NCBI RefSeq assembly: GCF_903969135.1 | Contig: NZ_LR824569.1 | Span: 372,001 to 436,000 of the forward strand | Direction: 5' to 3' | DNA: 64,000 nucleotides | Source of the DNA: Chryseobacterium sp. JV274 | GTDB lineage: Bacteria; Bacteroidota; Bacteroidia; Flavobacteriales; Weeksellaceae | Part shown: in pieces, positions 19,557-28,672 of the stretch | Numbering within the stretch: the first letter of the stretch is position 1 | Layout of the letters: each line of letters starts with the position of its first letter | The notes under the pieces: generated by a model | Databases searched by the model: none | What the model was told of the DNA's origin: nothing | Seen by the model: the letters and a program-made list of their open reading frames with translations, nothing else | Made by a program: the position numbers and the translations under genes

Positions 19557-19967
19557 TTATTCATATTTCCAAACGCCGGAGATGCTCAATATCATTAGTC
19601 CTGGCTGTTTTTCTCCATAGCTGAATACGCAGATGTATTTTGAATGACAGGAAGAACAATCTGTCCCAAAATATAAGGTAGGCAGATCATTAACAGTCAA
19701 TTCTCCAAAATGAATCATTCTTTGAGAAGTTCCGTTGACGATTCCGTGTTTTAATAATTCATCTTTGGATATTATTTTGTCTTCATTGTACACCTGGAAG
19801 ATTGGAAATCCTGATTCGTAGGGCTTTATCTCAACCGTATTTTCATGACCGCAATTACAGCAGGTAAAAGTGGTAATGGCTGCTGGAAGCGCTTCATCAT
19901 TAATGAAAGTGCTTTTTGTAACTGAAGCTTTTTTAGTAATGTTTATTTTGTTTGATATTGAATACAT
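19557..19967 (-). CDS. Cysteine-rich small protein, candidate immunity protein
   Basis: 136 residues with no signal peptide, so cytoplasmic. Two cysteine clusters, FTCCNCGHEN near residue 36 and DCSSCHSKY near residue 108, look like the two halves of a zinc ribbon. It starts 10 bp after the stop of the TNT-like lipoprotein and shares its terminator. That is the position expected for an immunity gene that protects the cell from its own NAD-degrading toxin. The function is inferred from context only, and I do not recognise the family. Confidence 0.6.
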   Translation of the reverse strand: MYSISNKINITKKASVTKSTFINDEALPAAITTFTCCNCGHENTVEIKPYESGFPIFQVYNEDKIISKDELLKHGIVNGTSQRMIHFGELTVNDLPTLYFGTDCSSCHSKYICVFSYGEKQPGLMILSISGVWKYE

Positions 19968-19977
19968 CTGAATGAAT

Positions 19978-20691
19978 TTATGGCTGAATAACTGTGCCCA
20001 CTAAGTTAGGATATTTTCCGCTTGGACTTTTCTTGATGGTAACTTTTATATAGCCTTCTTCTGCTAGCTTATTCCACGTTTTCTGATAACCAGTGTTGAT
20101 GTCAATCGGAATTTTCCACATGGTTTGCTTTCCTTTACCCGCCTGGCTAAACCAAGGAATAATGTCTGCTGTCTGTGTTTTAAACTGCATTGAATTGTTC
20201 AAGACATCAATCTCATAATAGAAGTCGTACTTGTCTTCAGGCTGGTTTAATGCTCTTTGGGTAAACGTATAGGTATATCCGTTGATGATAGGACTTGTAA
20301 AACTTCCTCCCAAAGTAGGAACACCTGTTCCGTTATAACTGCCTACAGCACCGCTGTATCTGTCAAATTTCTGTCCAGCTTGTAATGCAACATCATCAAC
20401 GATATTGTAGCCTCCGTTTGCAGGCGGCCATCCGCCGTTTAAATTATTAGCCTTAAAAAGTGATTCCAGCTCGCTCCATTTTCCTCTTTTATAAAGATCA
20501 TAGGCTTGGTTTCTAAGAGGCTGGCTTGCCGTATTGTTGGGGTCATAAGTTGTTGCCAGTTCATCAGCATTTTTGTAGAATACGGTTGTGACATCCGGAT
20601 TGGTGTCTATTTCATCATCTCTATCTGAATTACAGGCAATAGAGAACGAAGCAATAGTAAAAAAAAAGAGGTACTTAAATAAATGTTTCAT
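19978..20691 (-). CDS. Lipoprotein with TNT-like (NAD glycohydrolase toxin) domain
   Basis: 237 residues. A lipoprotein signal (ASFSIAC, Cys20) and a Thr/Asp linker lead to a C-terminal domain matching the tuberculosis necrotizing toxin (TNT) pattern: GGWPPANGGY (Trp88-Pro89-Pro90), a flexible loop, KFDRYSG (Asp110-Arg111), GGSFTSP, QRALNQP (Arg146-Ala-Leu) and GKGKQ (Gln189). Gln189 aligns with the glutamine important in TNT, and LAEEGYIKV sits near the end. TNT domains hydrolyse NAD+. Surface anchoring would suit a contact-delivered antibacterial toxin. A small cysteine-rich gene follows after 10 bp. The match is by motif order, not by a search. Confidence 0.72.
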   Translation of the reverse strand: MKHLFKYLFFFTIASFSIACNSDRDDEIDTNPDVTTVFYKNADELATTYDPNNTASQPLRNQAYDLYKRGKWSELESLFKANNLNGGWPPANGGYNIVDDVALQAGQKFDRYSGAVGSYNGTGVPTLGGSFTSPIINGYTYTFTQRALNQPEDKYDFYYEIDVLNNSMQFKTQTADIIPWFSQAGKGKQTMWKIPIDINTGYQKTWNKLAEEGYIKVTIKKSPSGKYPNLVGTVIQP

Positions 20692-21161
20692 ATAAAAATT
20701 TTAAATTATTTTAAAAATCAGAGGTATTAGAAGGGGCTGCCTTTTTGAAACATCATTCTTTACAAAAATCTTAAGTGGAAATGTTGATATGAATATTATT
20801 AATGTTTTTCCGTTCAAAAAATGATCGGAATCTGCCTTAATAATAGTTTTTTCTGGCAGTAAATTGTTGAAAGATCAATTCAGCCAAAATAGGGTCGAGA
20901 GAAGCAACTGTATCAGACGTTCAAAAAACGACTTCGGAGCTCCCTTAAATACAAACTGGGTAAACGGTACAACAAAAGAATATTATTGTTCGATAAATTT
21001 AAATTAAAAAACTCAAATACTAGTTATTTTATTTTAAATAAAATATTTTTATGAAATTAGTTACATTCATAAAAATATTTAATATAATATTTTACATTTT
21101 GCAAAAATAAAACTGCCCCGTAAAGGGCAGTTTTTTTCACATCGTTTAATTTTAAAAGTTA
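20692..21161. other. 470-bp gap with a coding-like remnant
   Basis: Between the TNT-like gene and the metalloprotease. It holds the metalloprotease terminator (21109-21137). On the plus strand, an ATG-less open frame at 20825-21007 has protein-like composition (NDFGAPLNTNWVNGTTKEYY) and ends in a stop. It may be the decayed 3' end of a lost gene, or chance. The rest is AT-rich and featureless. Confidence 0.35.
21109..21137 (-). terminator. Terminator of the metalloprotease gene
   Basis: A 9-bp stem AAACTGCCC/GGGCAGTTT with a 6-nt loop and T runs on both strands. Confidence 0.85.
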
Positions 21162-24092
21162 TTAATTTTTAATAAATCTTTTAGTTGATTCTCCAATTTG
21201 AAGCATATAAGCACCTTTAATTAGATTGCTTACATTCACAGAGCCTCTCTGAAGTTTTCCTGAGTCAATTAGTTTTCCACCCATATCGAAGATTTTATAG
21301 TCTTCTGAAGTTGTATTGGAAACATAAAGTACATCTCTTACAGGGTTTGGATAAAGCTTAATATCTGTGATCAGATCTTTTGTATTCTGAAGATCTCCTT
21401 TTCCTGAAGAAACGATATTAAGAGTGTAATCTTCAACCTGGCCATACGTGAAAGCTTCACATGATGAAGTAGGTATTGAACTGTATTTCATCATTACTCT
21501 CATTCTTGTAGATCCAACAGTTGCTGTAGCTGGAATTGTGATAGATCCTGTTACTGGGCTTGTTGTAGATCCTGCTTTTGTCCATGCTAATTCTCCACTG
21601 TCTGTAAAGTCTCCATCACCGTTGTAATCAATATAAACAGCATATGCTTCGCTATATTTTGTAGAGGTCCAAACCGGAGTAACGGAGATCGTATAAGCAC
21701 TTCCTCTTGTTACATTGGTAGAAACTGAAGTGAAGTTTTCGTAACCAGCTGTTCCTGTAGAAGTATTATTAATAGATCCAAATGTTACATTTCCGATTCT
21801 TTCATCTGCTGTGTTAGATGCTGATGAAGAGCAATATGAAACGCTTCCTCCTGCAAGAGTGGTAACACTTACTGTATTGCTGGAAACAGATGCGTTTCCT
21901 GCTGCATCTTTTGCTTTAACAGAGAAAGAATAGGTTGTTGATGGAGTAAGTCCTGTTACGGTATATGTAGTAGAAGCTGTAGAACCTATTAATGAAGCCC
22001 CTTGATATACATCATATCCGGTAACCCCTACATTATCAGTAGCACCTGACCATGAAAGGTTAGTTGTTGTAGCAGTAGTTCCTGAAGCAGCAAGGGTAGG
22101 AGCTGTAGGAGCAACGGTATCAGGAGTTCCGGAACCTGCATTTACAGAGATGTTGGCATTGTTTACATCAAAGAAAATGTGATTTGATCCTTTTACCATA
22201 ATTCTTCCTGTAGTGGTAGTAGAATTAGGAATAGTAACTGCCTGTGAACCGTCATTTGGTGTTCCTGCCAATAGAGTAGTCCATGTATTTCCACTGTCTG
22301 TTGACCAAAGGATATCTACATTGGCTGCATTCACACCATTAGCTGTAGTTCCTGCCACGTTCCATGTAATTGTTTGAGAACTTCCTCCGGCATAGGTTGT
22401 GGCTGAGTTCTGAGAAGTTATATTAAATGGTCCCGCAGTTCCGTTAACAGTGATTACGGCATCATCAGAATTATTTCCTGAACCTCCTGCCTTGTTATCA
22501 CGAACGGTAAATCTGAAGTTTAATGTTCTGGCCACTGAAGAAAGTGCTTCTACTGTGATTTCAGACCCGGCTGTAGTGGTTGCACCTGTTAATACAGAAG
22601 CCATTCTTGGGAAGTATCTTGCAGGAGAAGTGGTTGGTGTCCATGATCTGAAGTTCGGTCCTGTAGCTTTTGTTGCACTGGCAGCTGAACTTGCTCCTGT
22701 TTGTGAAGAAGAAGCATTGTCCATTTGTTCCCAGATGTAAGTTAGAGAATCTCCGTCAGCATCCGTTCCTGTACCCGTCAGTACGAATGGAGTTCCTTTT
22801 GGAATTGTATAATCTAAGCCTGCGCTTGCTGTAGGAATTGAATTTCCTGTATTGGTATTGACAGAACAAGTTTTAGCTTTGATATTATTTGTAATCTGTT
22901 GAATACTTATCGCGTGGAAGAACGCATCAGAATGCGGTTGAATATCCTGGCTGGTAATTCCCGCATAGCCCATGATTGTTGATCCTGATCCTGGTTCCAT
23001 ATTGACACCTGTTCCTTCATTGTTCATGGAGAATGTATGATTTCCTCCGAACTGGTGTCCCATTTCGTGAGCCACATAGTCGATATCAAAATTATCTCCT
23101 GAAGGAATAGCATCTGCAGGGGAAGTATATCCGCTTCCTTTTGATCCGTTTGTACAGATACAGCCGATACAGCCTGCATTTCCACCGCCTCCTGAAGCTC
23201 CGAACAAGTGTCCGATATCATAGTTGGCTTCACCAATTACAGAAGTTAAAGTGCTTTGTAATTGAGAATTCCAGCTGCTCATTCCGGAAGCTGCAGAATA
23301 AGGGTCTGTAGATGCGTTGGTGTAGATTACAGCATCGTTATTAGTGATCAGAACCATTCTTGCTGCGAAGTCTTTTTCAAAAACACCGTTTACACGGGTC
23401 ATTGTGGTGTTCATTGCAGCTAAAGCCTGAGCTTTTGTACCCCCGAAATAAGTAGTGTATTCTCCGGTACATGACAGTGCCAGTCTGAACGTTCTCAGTT
23501 TGGCATCATCAGCGTTAGGTCTTGCAGCAAGAGCAGAGTTGGAAACTCCTTTCTGTGCAGCATCTACTACTGTACATTCAAACTTGTTAAGATCATCTTT
23601 TTTGTCAGATTTTCTGTACACTACATAAGAAGAAAGATCTTTAGTGTAAGGTTCAATGAAAACCGCAGATTTATCACCGTAAATTTCCATTGATGACAGT
23701 CCTAGTGGGGAAACACTGAAATAGACTGTGGAATTAGGATCATCCAGACCTTGTCCTACATAGGATTTGATATCCGGATATTTTGCTGCCAACTCAGGAG
23801 CAAAATTGGAATTCTCCCTCACTTTAAAATTTTCCATTCTGCCTTCAGAATTTGGAAAAGAGATGATGAGTTCTGATTTTTCGCCTACAGCCAGTCTTTT
23901 GGGAGCTTTTGCAAGAGCATTTTTCAATCCGTTGATGTCCAGGTTGTAAACCTTAGGATTGCTGATGCCTGTTTTGTTTTCAAAAATCTCTGATGAAGTT
24001 TTTCTGGAACCTTCAGACCAAAGACGGTCAGTCTGTGCGAAAGAAATACCCGAAATAAGGAGCATTCCAATCAACGTTAATTGTTTTTTCAT
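21162..24092 (-). CDS. Secreted reprolysin-like zinc metalloprotease with T9SS sorting domain
   Basis: 976 residues. In order: signal peptide (ending SFAQ); a propeptide of about 180 residues; the catalytic domain with the zinc motif HEMGHQFGGNH (His342, Glu343, His346, His352) and a Met-turn candidate at TIMGYAG; a cadherin/Ig-like region; a fibronectin type III domain (about 640-740); a GEVED-type domain (YAVYIDYNGDGDFTDSGELA); and a C-terminal T9SS type A sorting domain (DIKLYPNPVRDVLYVSN ... KRFIKN). It is therefore exported and probably anchored or released at the cell surface. Its own promoter and terminator flank it, so it is monocistronic. Confidence 0.9.
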   Translation of the reverse strand: MKKQLTLIGMLLISGISFAQTDRLWSEGSRKTSSEIFENKTGISNPKVYNLDINGLKNALAKAPKRLAVGEKSELIISFPNSEGRMENFKVRENSNFAPELAAKYPDIKSYVGQGLDDPNSTVYFSVSPLGLSSMEIYGDKSAVFIEPYTKDLSSYVVYRKSDKKDDLNKFECTVVDAAQKGVSNSALAARPNADDAKLRTFRLALSCTGEYTTYFGGTKAQALAAMNTTMTRVNGVFEKDFAARMVLITNNDAVIYTNASTDPYSAASGMSSWNSQLQSTLTSVIGEANYDIGHLFGASGGGGNAGCIGCICTNGSKGSGYTSPADAIPSGDNFDIDYVAHEMGHQFGGNHTFSMNNEGTGVNMEPGSGSTIMGYAGITSQDIQPHSDAFFHAISIQQITNNIKAKTCSVNTNTGNSIPTASAGLDYTIPKGTPFVLTGTGTDADGDSLTYIWEQMDNASSSQTGASSAASATKATGPNFRSWTPTTSPARYFPRMASVLTGATTTAGSEITVEALSSVARTLNFRFTVRDNKAGGSGNNSDDAVITVNGTAGPFNITSQNSATTYAGGSSQTITWNVAGTTANGVNAANVDILWSTDSGNTWTTLLAGTPNDGSQAVTIPNSTTTTGRIMVKGSNHIFFDVNNANISVNAGSGTPDTVAPTAPTLAASGTTATTTNLSWSGATDNVGVTGYDVYQGASLIGSTASTTYTVTGLTPSTTYSFSVKAKDAAGNASVSSNTVSVTTLAGGSVSYCSSSASNTADERIGNVTFGSINNTSTGTAGYENFTSVSTNVTRGSAYTISVTPVWTSTKYSEAYAVYIDYNGDGDFTDSGELAWTKAGSTTSPVTGSITIPATATVGSTRMRVMMKYSSIPTSSCEAFTYGQVEDYTLNIVSSGKGDLQNTKDLITDIKLYPNPVRDVLYVSNTTSEDYKIFDMGGKLIDSGKLQRGSVNVSNLIKGAYMLQIGESTKRFIKN

Positions 24093-24121
24093 ATTAAATA
24101 TTAAATTTGATTGTGGAATAT

Positions 24122-24129
24122 CAAAGCTA
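24122..24129 (-). promoter_or_regulatory. -7 box of the metalloprotease
   Basis: TAGCTTTG on the minus strand matches TAnnTTTG, with a TTTGAT at about the -33 position. It lies 30 bp before the ATG. Confidence 0.6.
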
Positions 24130-24410
24130 ACGAAAAATATATTATCAAAAACAAAATTTTTTAAGAGAAATTTAGAATGTTGACTTAGAATACTATGCAG
24201 TACATTGAATATAATTGAAAAAGCTTATTAATAAAAGAAAAATGAAATGATGAAATGTGCTTTAATTTTTTAAAAAAATAAAATAGATATATTTCTTTAT
24301 TAATTTATTAAAATGAGACAATAAAATTTGTTAATTATTTAATTATATGCAAGAATGTTAGTGAATTAAATTTTGATAATTGCTGTCATCTATTCTACAT
24401 TCTGTCTACA

Positions 24411-24440
24411 AAAAAAGCTGTTTCATTTTGAAACAGCTTA
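24411..24440 (-). terminator. Terminator of the DinB-family gene
   Basis: A stem AAGCTGTTTCA/TGAAACAGCTT with a short loop and an A run on the plus strand, that is, Ts on the transcribed minus strand. Confidence 0.8.
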
Positions 24441-24461
24441 CTATATTTATATAATCCTTAC

Positions 24462-24959
24462 TTAGAATTTATCATCAGCAGTAGGGCCGTAAAGTCCAGG
24501 GACTTTGTTTCCGGTTGATCTTAAATAAACAACTAATTCCCCTCTGTGATGGTACAAATGATTATAAAGAAAGCCTCTTACCACCTGGATTCTTGGAGAT
24601 GGCGGAAAAAGTACGTTTCCGTTCATTTCCATTTTCCACTCATTGAAATAAGTATTCTCATCCGAGTTTTCAAGAACTTTCTGTGCGTTGGCAACATTTT
24701 CTTCAAATTTTGCTAGGATATTTTCCGCTTTGGAAATATCTCCTTTGTCATACTTATACGCACCCATATCAAAAGTGTCCTGATTGAAAGTGGATTCGTA
24801 CCAATTGTATACTTCAGCAATGTGAGAGGCTAACTGTCCGGTTGTCCAGTTTTTTTCAGACGGTTTCCAGTCTAATGCGCTGTCAGGGATTGCCTGTAAA
24901 ATTTTTCTGGTGTTTTCAGCTTCGTGCAGAAATTCACCTAAAAGTGCCTGTTTAATCAT
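24462..24959 (-). CDS. DinB-family protein
   Basis: 165 residues with the four-helix DinB/YfiT fold. Metal-binding histidines are recognisable in ASHIAEVYNW and in YNHLYHHRGELVVYL near the C-terminus, with the typical WKPSEKNWTTGQL. Members are thiol transferases or metal-dependent hydrolases, and the substrate is not predictable here. It follows the acyl-CoA dehydrogenase gene by about 20 bp on the same strand, so they may share a transcript. A second, more clearly bacillithiol-linked DinB-fold gene lies at 43108. Confidence 0.85.
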   Translation of the reverse strand: MIKQALLGEFLHEAENTRKILQAIPDSALDWKPSEKNWTTGQLASHIAEVYNWYESTFNQDTFDMGAYKYDKGDISKAENILAKFEENVANAQKVLENSDENTYFNEWKMEMNGNVLFPPSPRIQVVRGFLYNHLYHHRGELVVYLRSTGNKVPGLYGPTADDKF

Positions 24960-24979
24960 TTGTATTGGGATTTAAAGAT

Positions 24980-26119
24980 TTATTTTGTAATATCTCTTCC
25001 AATTACCAGTCTCTGGATCTCAGAAGTACCTTCACCAATTGTGCAAAGTTTAGAATCTCTATAGAACTTTTCAGCCGGGAAGTCTTTTGTATAACCGTAT
25101 CCTCCGAAAATCTGAACTGCATTGTTGGAAATTCTTACACAAGCTTCAGAAGCATATAGTTTAGCCATAGCTCCTTCTTTTGTCATTTTCTGTTTTGCGT
25201 TTTTCAGGGTAGAAGCTCTCTGAATAAGAAGCTCAGCAGCATCAATTTCTGTAGCCATATCTGCAAGCATAAAGTTGATTGCCTGGAAATCTGAAATAGG
25301 CTTTCCGAACTGATGTCTTTCTTTTGCATATTTCAAAGCAGCTTTATAAGCTCCTCTTGCAGTACCTAAGCTTAGTGCAGCGATAGAAATTCTACCACCA
25401 TCCAATACTTTCATAGCCTGCTTGAAACCTTCACCTACTTCTCCTAAACGGTGGGAATCCGGTACACGTACACTATCAAAGATTAATTCAGCTGTTTCTG
25501 AAGCACGCATTCCTAACTTATTTTCTTTTTTCCCGGAAGTAAACCCAGGCATTCCTTTTTCTAAAACAAAAGCTGTAGAGTTGTTTTTAGCACCTATTTC
25601 TCCTGTTCTTGTCATTACTACTGCAATATCTCCTGAAATAGCGTGAGTGATAAAGTTTTTAGCTCCGCTGATAACCCATTCGTCACCATCTTTTACAGCA
25701 GTAGTAGACATCCCTCCTGAATCTGAACCTGTATTGTGCTCTGTAAGACCCCAAGCTCCGATTACTTTTCCGGAAGCCAGCTGAGGAAGCCATTTGTGTC
25801 TTTGTTCTTCATTTCCAAATTCATAGATATGGTTGGTACAAAGTGAATTGTGTGCTGCTACAGAAAGACCGATAGATGGGTCAACCTGAGAAATTTCATC
25901 CAGAATAGTAACATACTCATGATAACCTAAACCGGAACCTCCATATTGTTCAGGAACAACAATTCCCATAAAACCCATCTCACCTAACTGGTGGAATAAG
26001 TCTTTTGGAAAAGTCTGGCTTTCATCCCACTCCATAATGTTCGGTCTGATGTTCTTTTCTGCAAATTCTCTAGCCGTCTCCGCTATCATTTTGATGTTGT
26101 CAATAGTCTCTGTATTCAT
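24980..26119 (-). CDS. Acyl-CoA dehydrogenase
   Basis: About 379 residues from the ATG at 26119. An upstream ATG at 26140 adds seven residues with poor character. This is a FAD-dependent beta-oxidation enzyme. Signature segments are GAWGLTEHNTGSDSGGM, the FAD-binding GAKNFITHA, the second signature KQAMKVLDGGRISIAA, ERHQFGKPI, QIFGGYGYTKDFPAEKFYRD, and GEGTSEIQRLVI with the catalytic Glu. Length and motif order match short/medium-chain family members. Chain-length preference cannot be read from the sequence. Confidence 0.95.
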   Translation of the reverse strand: MNTETIDNIKMIAETAREFAEKNIRPNIMEWDESQTFPKDLFHQLGEMGFMGIVVPEQYGGSGLGYHEYVTILDEISQVDPSIGLSVAAHNSLCTNHIYEFGNEEQRHKWLPQLASGKVIGAWGLTEHNTGSDSGGMSTTAVKDGDEWVISGAKNFITHAISGDIAVVMTRTGEIGAKNNSTAFVLEKGMPGFTSGKKENKLGMRASETAELIFDSVRVPDSHRLGEVGEGFKQAMKVLDGGRISIAALSLGTARGAYKAALKYAKERHQFGKPISDFQAINFMLADMATEIDAAELLIQRASTLKNAKQKMTKEGAMAKLYASEACVRISNNAVQIFGGYGYTKDFPAEKFYRDSKLCTIGEGTSEIQRLVIGRDITK

Positions 26120-26308
26120 ATAATAATAGTTAGTGCCCAAAGATAACCAAATTGATGGAATGCTAAAATAATTATTTCATTCATACTATTTAAGCCATAA
26201 TATGTTTAATTTTCAATTTTTTATAATTTCAGAATTAATGTTTTCTTAATAAAATATTCAGTCTTTTACGATTTTTATTTCACTATTTTGGTTCCCAATT
26301 TTTAAAGC

Positions 26309-28222
26309 ATGAAAAAAATTTTACTTCCTATCATTTTAATTTCCTCTTCTATTTCTGCGCAGGCACCTGCCGGATATTATGATGGAACAGCAGGATTGAC
26401 AGGATATGCTCTGAAGTCGAAACTTCACGATATTATTTCGGATAAAATGATCAACTGGCATTATGACGATCTGAAGGTGCTCTATAATCAAACTGATCTT
26501 GACAAATATTATGATCATGATGCTTCCAATACTCAGTACATGCTGGATATCTACTCGGAAATACCTTCGGGACCGGATGCTTATGAATACAAAGCAGATC
26601 AATTAATAGCTGGTGCAGGAGGAGAAGGTTTGGGCTATAACAGGGAACATATGATGCCGCAAAGCACATTCAGTACAAGTTCATCTATCAGTGATTATCC
26701 TATGTATTCGGATCTGAACTTTATTATTCCTGCTGATGCTTATATTAACCAGCGAAGGAATAATTATCCTTATGGAATAGGAAATAATACGAATCATTAT
26801 ATTTTTACCAATACTTCGAGGATATCCAATGCCGCAATTCCAAACTATCCATATACCGGAAGGGTTTACGAACCTATAAATGAGTTTAAAGGGGATATCG
26901 CAAGGACTTTATTGTACTTTGCCGTAAGATATGAGGGGAAACTGGGGTCATTTAACACCGCTTATACTACATCAGCAAACATAACACCGGCTACAGATCA
27001 GTGTCCGCTTGACGGAACCGAAGAAAGAGCCGTTGATCTTCCATATGTTGTCATGCTGAAGCAATGGAGTGCTGCAGATCCTGTTTCGCAAAGAGAAATT
27101 GACCGGAATAACGCCATCTATACCATACAGAAAAACAGAAATCCATTTATTGACCACCCTGAATGGATTGATATGATCTGGTCTGAAACGCCCGATAACG
27201 TTGCACCGGCAGCTCCGGGATCCTTGGCTTCAACGCAGCAGAATGCCTATTTTGTCAATTTGAACTGGACGGCTTCTCCTGATACCGATGTTTTAGGATA
27301 CAGGGTTTATGTGAATGGTTCAGCAACACCGGTAGCTGTTACAAAAGGAACTTCTATAAGCATAGACCACCTGAGCCCTTCAACAACTTATACTTTTACA
27401 GTGAAGGCTTTTGATAAAGCATATCTGGAGTCTCCGTTCAGTAATACGGTGACAGCTTCAACAATTGCTTTGGATTCATTTGCTTCGGATCTTATGATTA
27501 CAAAATATATATCAGGAACCAATACAGATTTCGTTAAGAATAATGCTCTGGAAATCGTTAATAAAACCGGACATGAGGTTAATTTAAATAATTACAGAAT
27601 TAATATTCAGTTTAAAAACAATTCTTCAGGAGCTATTTATAGTGGTGATACCTATGAGCTGGAAGGTAAGGTTGGAAATAATGAAACTTTTGTTATTTTG
27701 AATCCAAAAGCTGCTTTATCATGCTATACCAATGATCAGGCAAGATTTGTTACAGCTTCTGATCCTATGCTGTTTGCAGGACAGAACTACGTGGAGCTTG
27801 CTTATAATAAAACGGTTACTATAGATGCCATTGGTGTAAAATATACTACCAATAATAATGGAAATGTGTCTTTATATAGAAAAAGTACCATCAATAAACC
27901 TGCAGATACATTTAATATGAGTGAATGGGATTCTTATCCGGCTAATTACTGTCAGAATCTGGGTGGCACATTGTCTACTGCAGAACTGATTACTGCCAAT
28001 AATGAATTTACAATATATCCAAACCCGGTTTACAATGATCTTTATGTAAGCGGAACAACGGAAAAAATAAAAACAGCCCGAATTATAGATCTTTCCGGAA
28101 AAGTGATCTACACAGAGAAAGATCCTTTCAGAAATAAGAAAAGTATTTCGGTACAGGGAATTCCTACAGGATTGTATTTCTTGCAACTTGATGAGAAAGC
28201 ACATCAGTTTATTAAAAGATAA
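26309..28222 (+). CDS. Secreted endonuclease I-family nuclease with FN3, lamin-tail and T9SS domains
   Basis: 637 residues. Signal peptide (ending ISAQA), then an endonuclease I/NucM-type catalytic domain (about 20-290) with the key YNREHMMPQSTF and DLNFIIPADAYINQRRNNYP. A fibronectin type III domain follows (about 295-390), then a lamin-tail-like beta domain (SDLMITKYISGTNTDFVKNN onward), and a T9SS type A sorting domain (FTIYPNPVYNDLYVSG ... KAHQFIKR). It is probably an extracellular nuclease used to scavenge DNA or RNA. It is monocistronic and followed by a terminator. Confidence 0.92.
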   Translation: MKKILLPIILISSSISAQAPAGYYDGTAGLTGYALKSKLHDIISDKMINWHYDDLKVLYNQTDLDKYYDHDASNTQYMLDIYSEIPSGPDAYEYKADQLIAGAGGEGLGYNREHMMPQSTFSTSSSISDYPMYSDLNFIIPADAYINQRRNNYPYGIGNNTNHYIFTNTSRISNAAIPNYPYTGRVYEPINEFKGDIARTLLYFAVRYEGKLGSFNTAYTTSANITPATDQCPLDGTEERAVDLPYVVMLKQWSAADPVSQREIDRNNAIYTIQKNRNPFIDHPEWIDMIWSETPDNVAPAAPGSLASTQQNAYFVNLNWTASPDTDVLGYRVYVNGSATPVAVTKGTSISIDHLSPSTTYTFTVKAFDKAYLESPFSNTVTASTIALDSFASDLMITKYISGTNTDFVKNNALEIVNKTGHEVNLNNYRINIQFKNNSSGAIYSGDTYELEGKVGNNETFVILNPKAALSCYTNDQARFVTASDPMLFAGQNYVELAYNKTVTIDAIGVKYTTNNNGNVSLYRKSTINKPADTFNMSEWDSYPANYCQNLGGTLSTAELITANNEFTIYPNPVYNDLYVSGTTEKIKTARIIDLSGKVIYTEKDPFRNKKSISVQGIPTGLYFLQLDEKAHQFIKR

Positions 28223-28258
28223 CAGGTGTAGGATCACCATGCTTTTTTAGTAACAAGT

Positions 28259-28297
28259 CTAAACCTCACATATTTTTAAAATCTGTGAGGTTTTATT
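28259..28297 (+). terminator. Terminator of the nuclease gene
   Basis: A 10-bp stem AAACCTCACA/TGTGAGGTTT with a 13-nt loop, followed by TTATTTTTT. Confidence 0.8.
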
Positions 28298-28346
28298 TTT
28301 TAATAGGGGTGATGAGATTGCTTCGCTTTGCTCGCAATGACTGTTT

Positions 28347-28450
28347 TAGCCCTGATAGGAGCGGTTACCCCACAGCAGGAAGAGGCCTTTCGGCTGAGCT
28401 TAGGATGGCCGCCAAGGCGCGAGGAGTATGAGCGGATAGCAGGAAATAGC
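28347..28450. repeat. GC-rich structured element (Flavo-1-like repeat or RNA)
   Basis: A 104-bp GC-rich island in AT-rich surroundings. It opens with TAGCCCTGATAGGAGCGG and closes with GCGGATAGCAGGAAATAGC. The two ends pair imperfectly, and a GGCC-rich middle adds inner stems. From memory these end motifs recur across Flavobacteriia and resemble the Flavo-1 RNA motif, but I cannot verify the match here. A short related repeat (GATTGCTTCGCTTTGCTCGC) lies directly upstream. Its orientation and role are unknown. Confidence 0.6.
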
Positions 28451-28586
28451 TTCTTACTTAAAAATAAAGTGAAAAATGTAGAGTTAAAGTAAACGTAATG
28501 AAAAAAGTTTTATCAGGTTTTTACATTTTCATATTTTTGTATTTTTTGGTAAAGGCTTAAAAACCTTATGGTTACTATATAATCGA

Positions 28587-28664
28587 TATAAGCAGATTCA
28601 CTAATAATCAATATCTATAAGTGTTTCTGCTTATATTTTTTATTTATAAGTAATTATGCTTATA
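28587..28664. promoter_or_regulatory. Three phased TATAAG-N8-CTTATA operators before satD
   Basis: Palindromes with the pattern TATAAG-N8-CTTATA occur at 28616-28635 and 28645-28664. A one-mismatch copy lies at 28587-28606 (CTAATA on the right). All are exactly 29 bp apart start to start. The last overlaps the -7 box of satD, as expected for a repressor or autoregulator site. Confidence 0.75.
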
Positions 28665-28668
28665 TTTG
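28661..28668 (+). promoter_or_regulatory. -7 box of the satD operon, probably leaderless
   Basis: TATATTTG matches TAnnTTTG and ends only 4 bp before the satD ATG. Transcription should therefore begin at or next to the start codon. Confidence 0.65.
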
Positions 28669-28672
28669 CAGT

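Larger units (their letters stand above)
24093..24461. other. Gene-free AT-rich stretch
   Basis: 369 bp containing the metalloprotease promoter and the DinB terminator. The middle (about 24200-24400) is very AT-rich with no frame, hairpin or recognisable site. Confidence 0.5.

Noticed and set aside
22450..22740. 96-codon frame on the plus strand inside the metalloprotease gene
   Set aside because: It is antisense to a convincing T9SS protease domain and its composition follows from the opposite strand.
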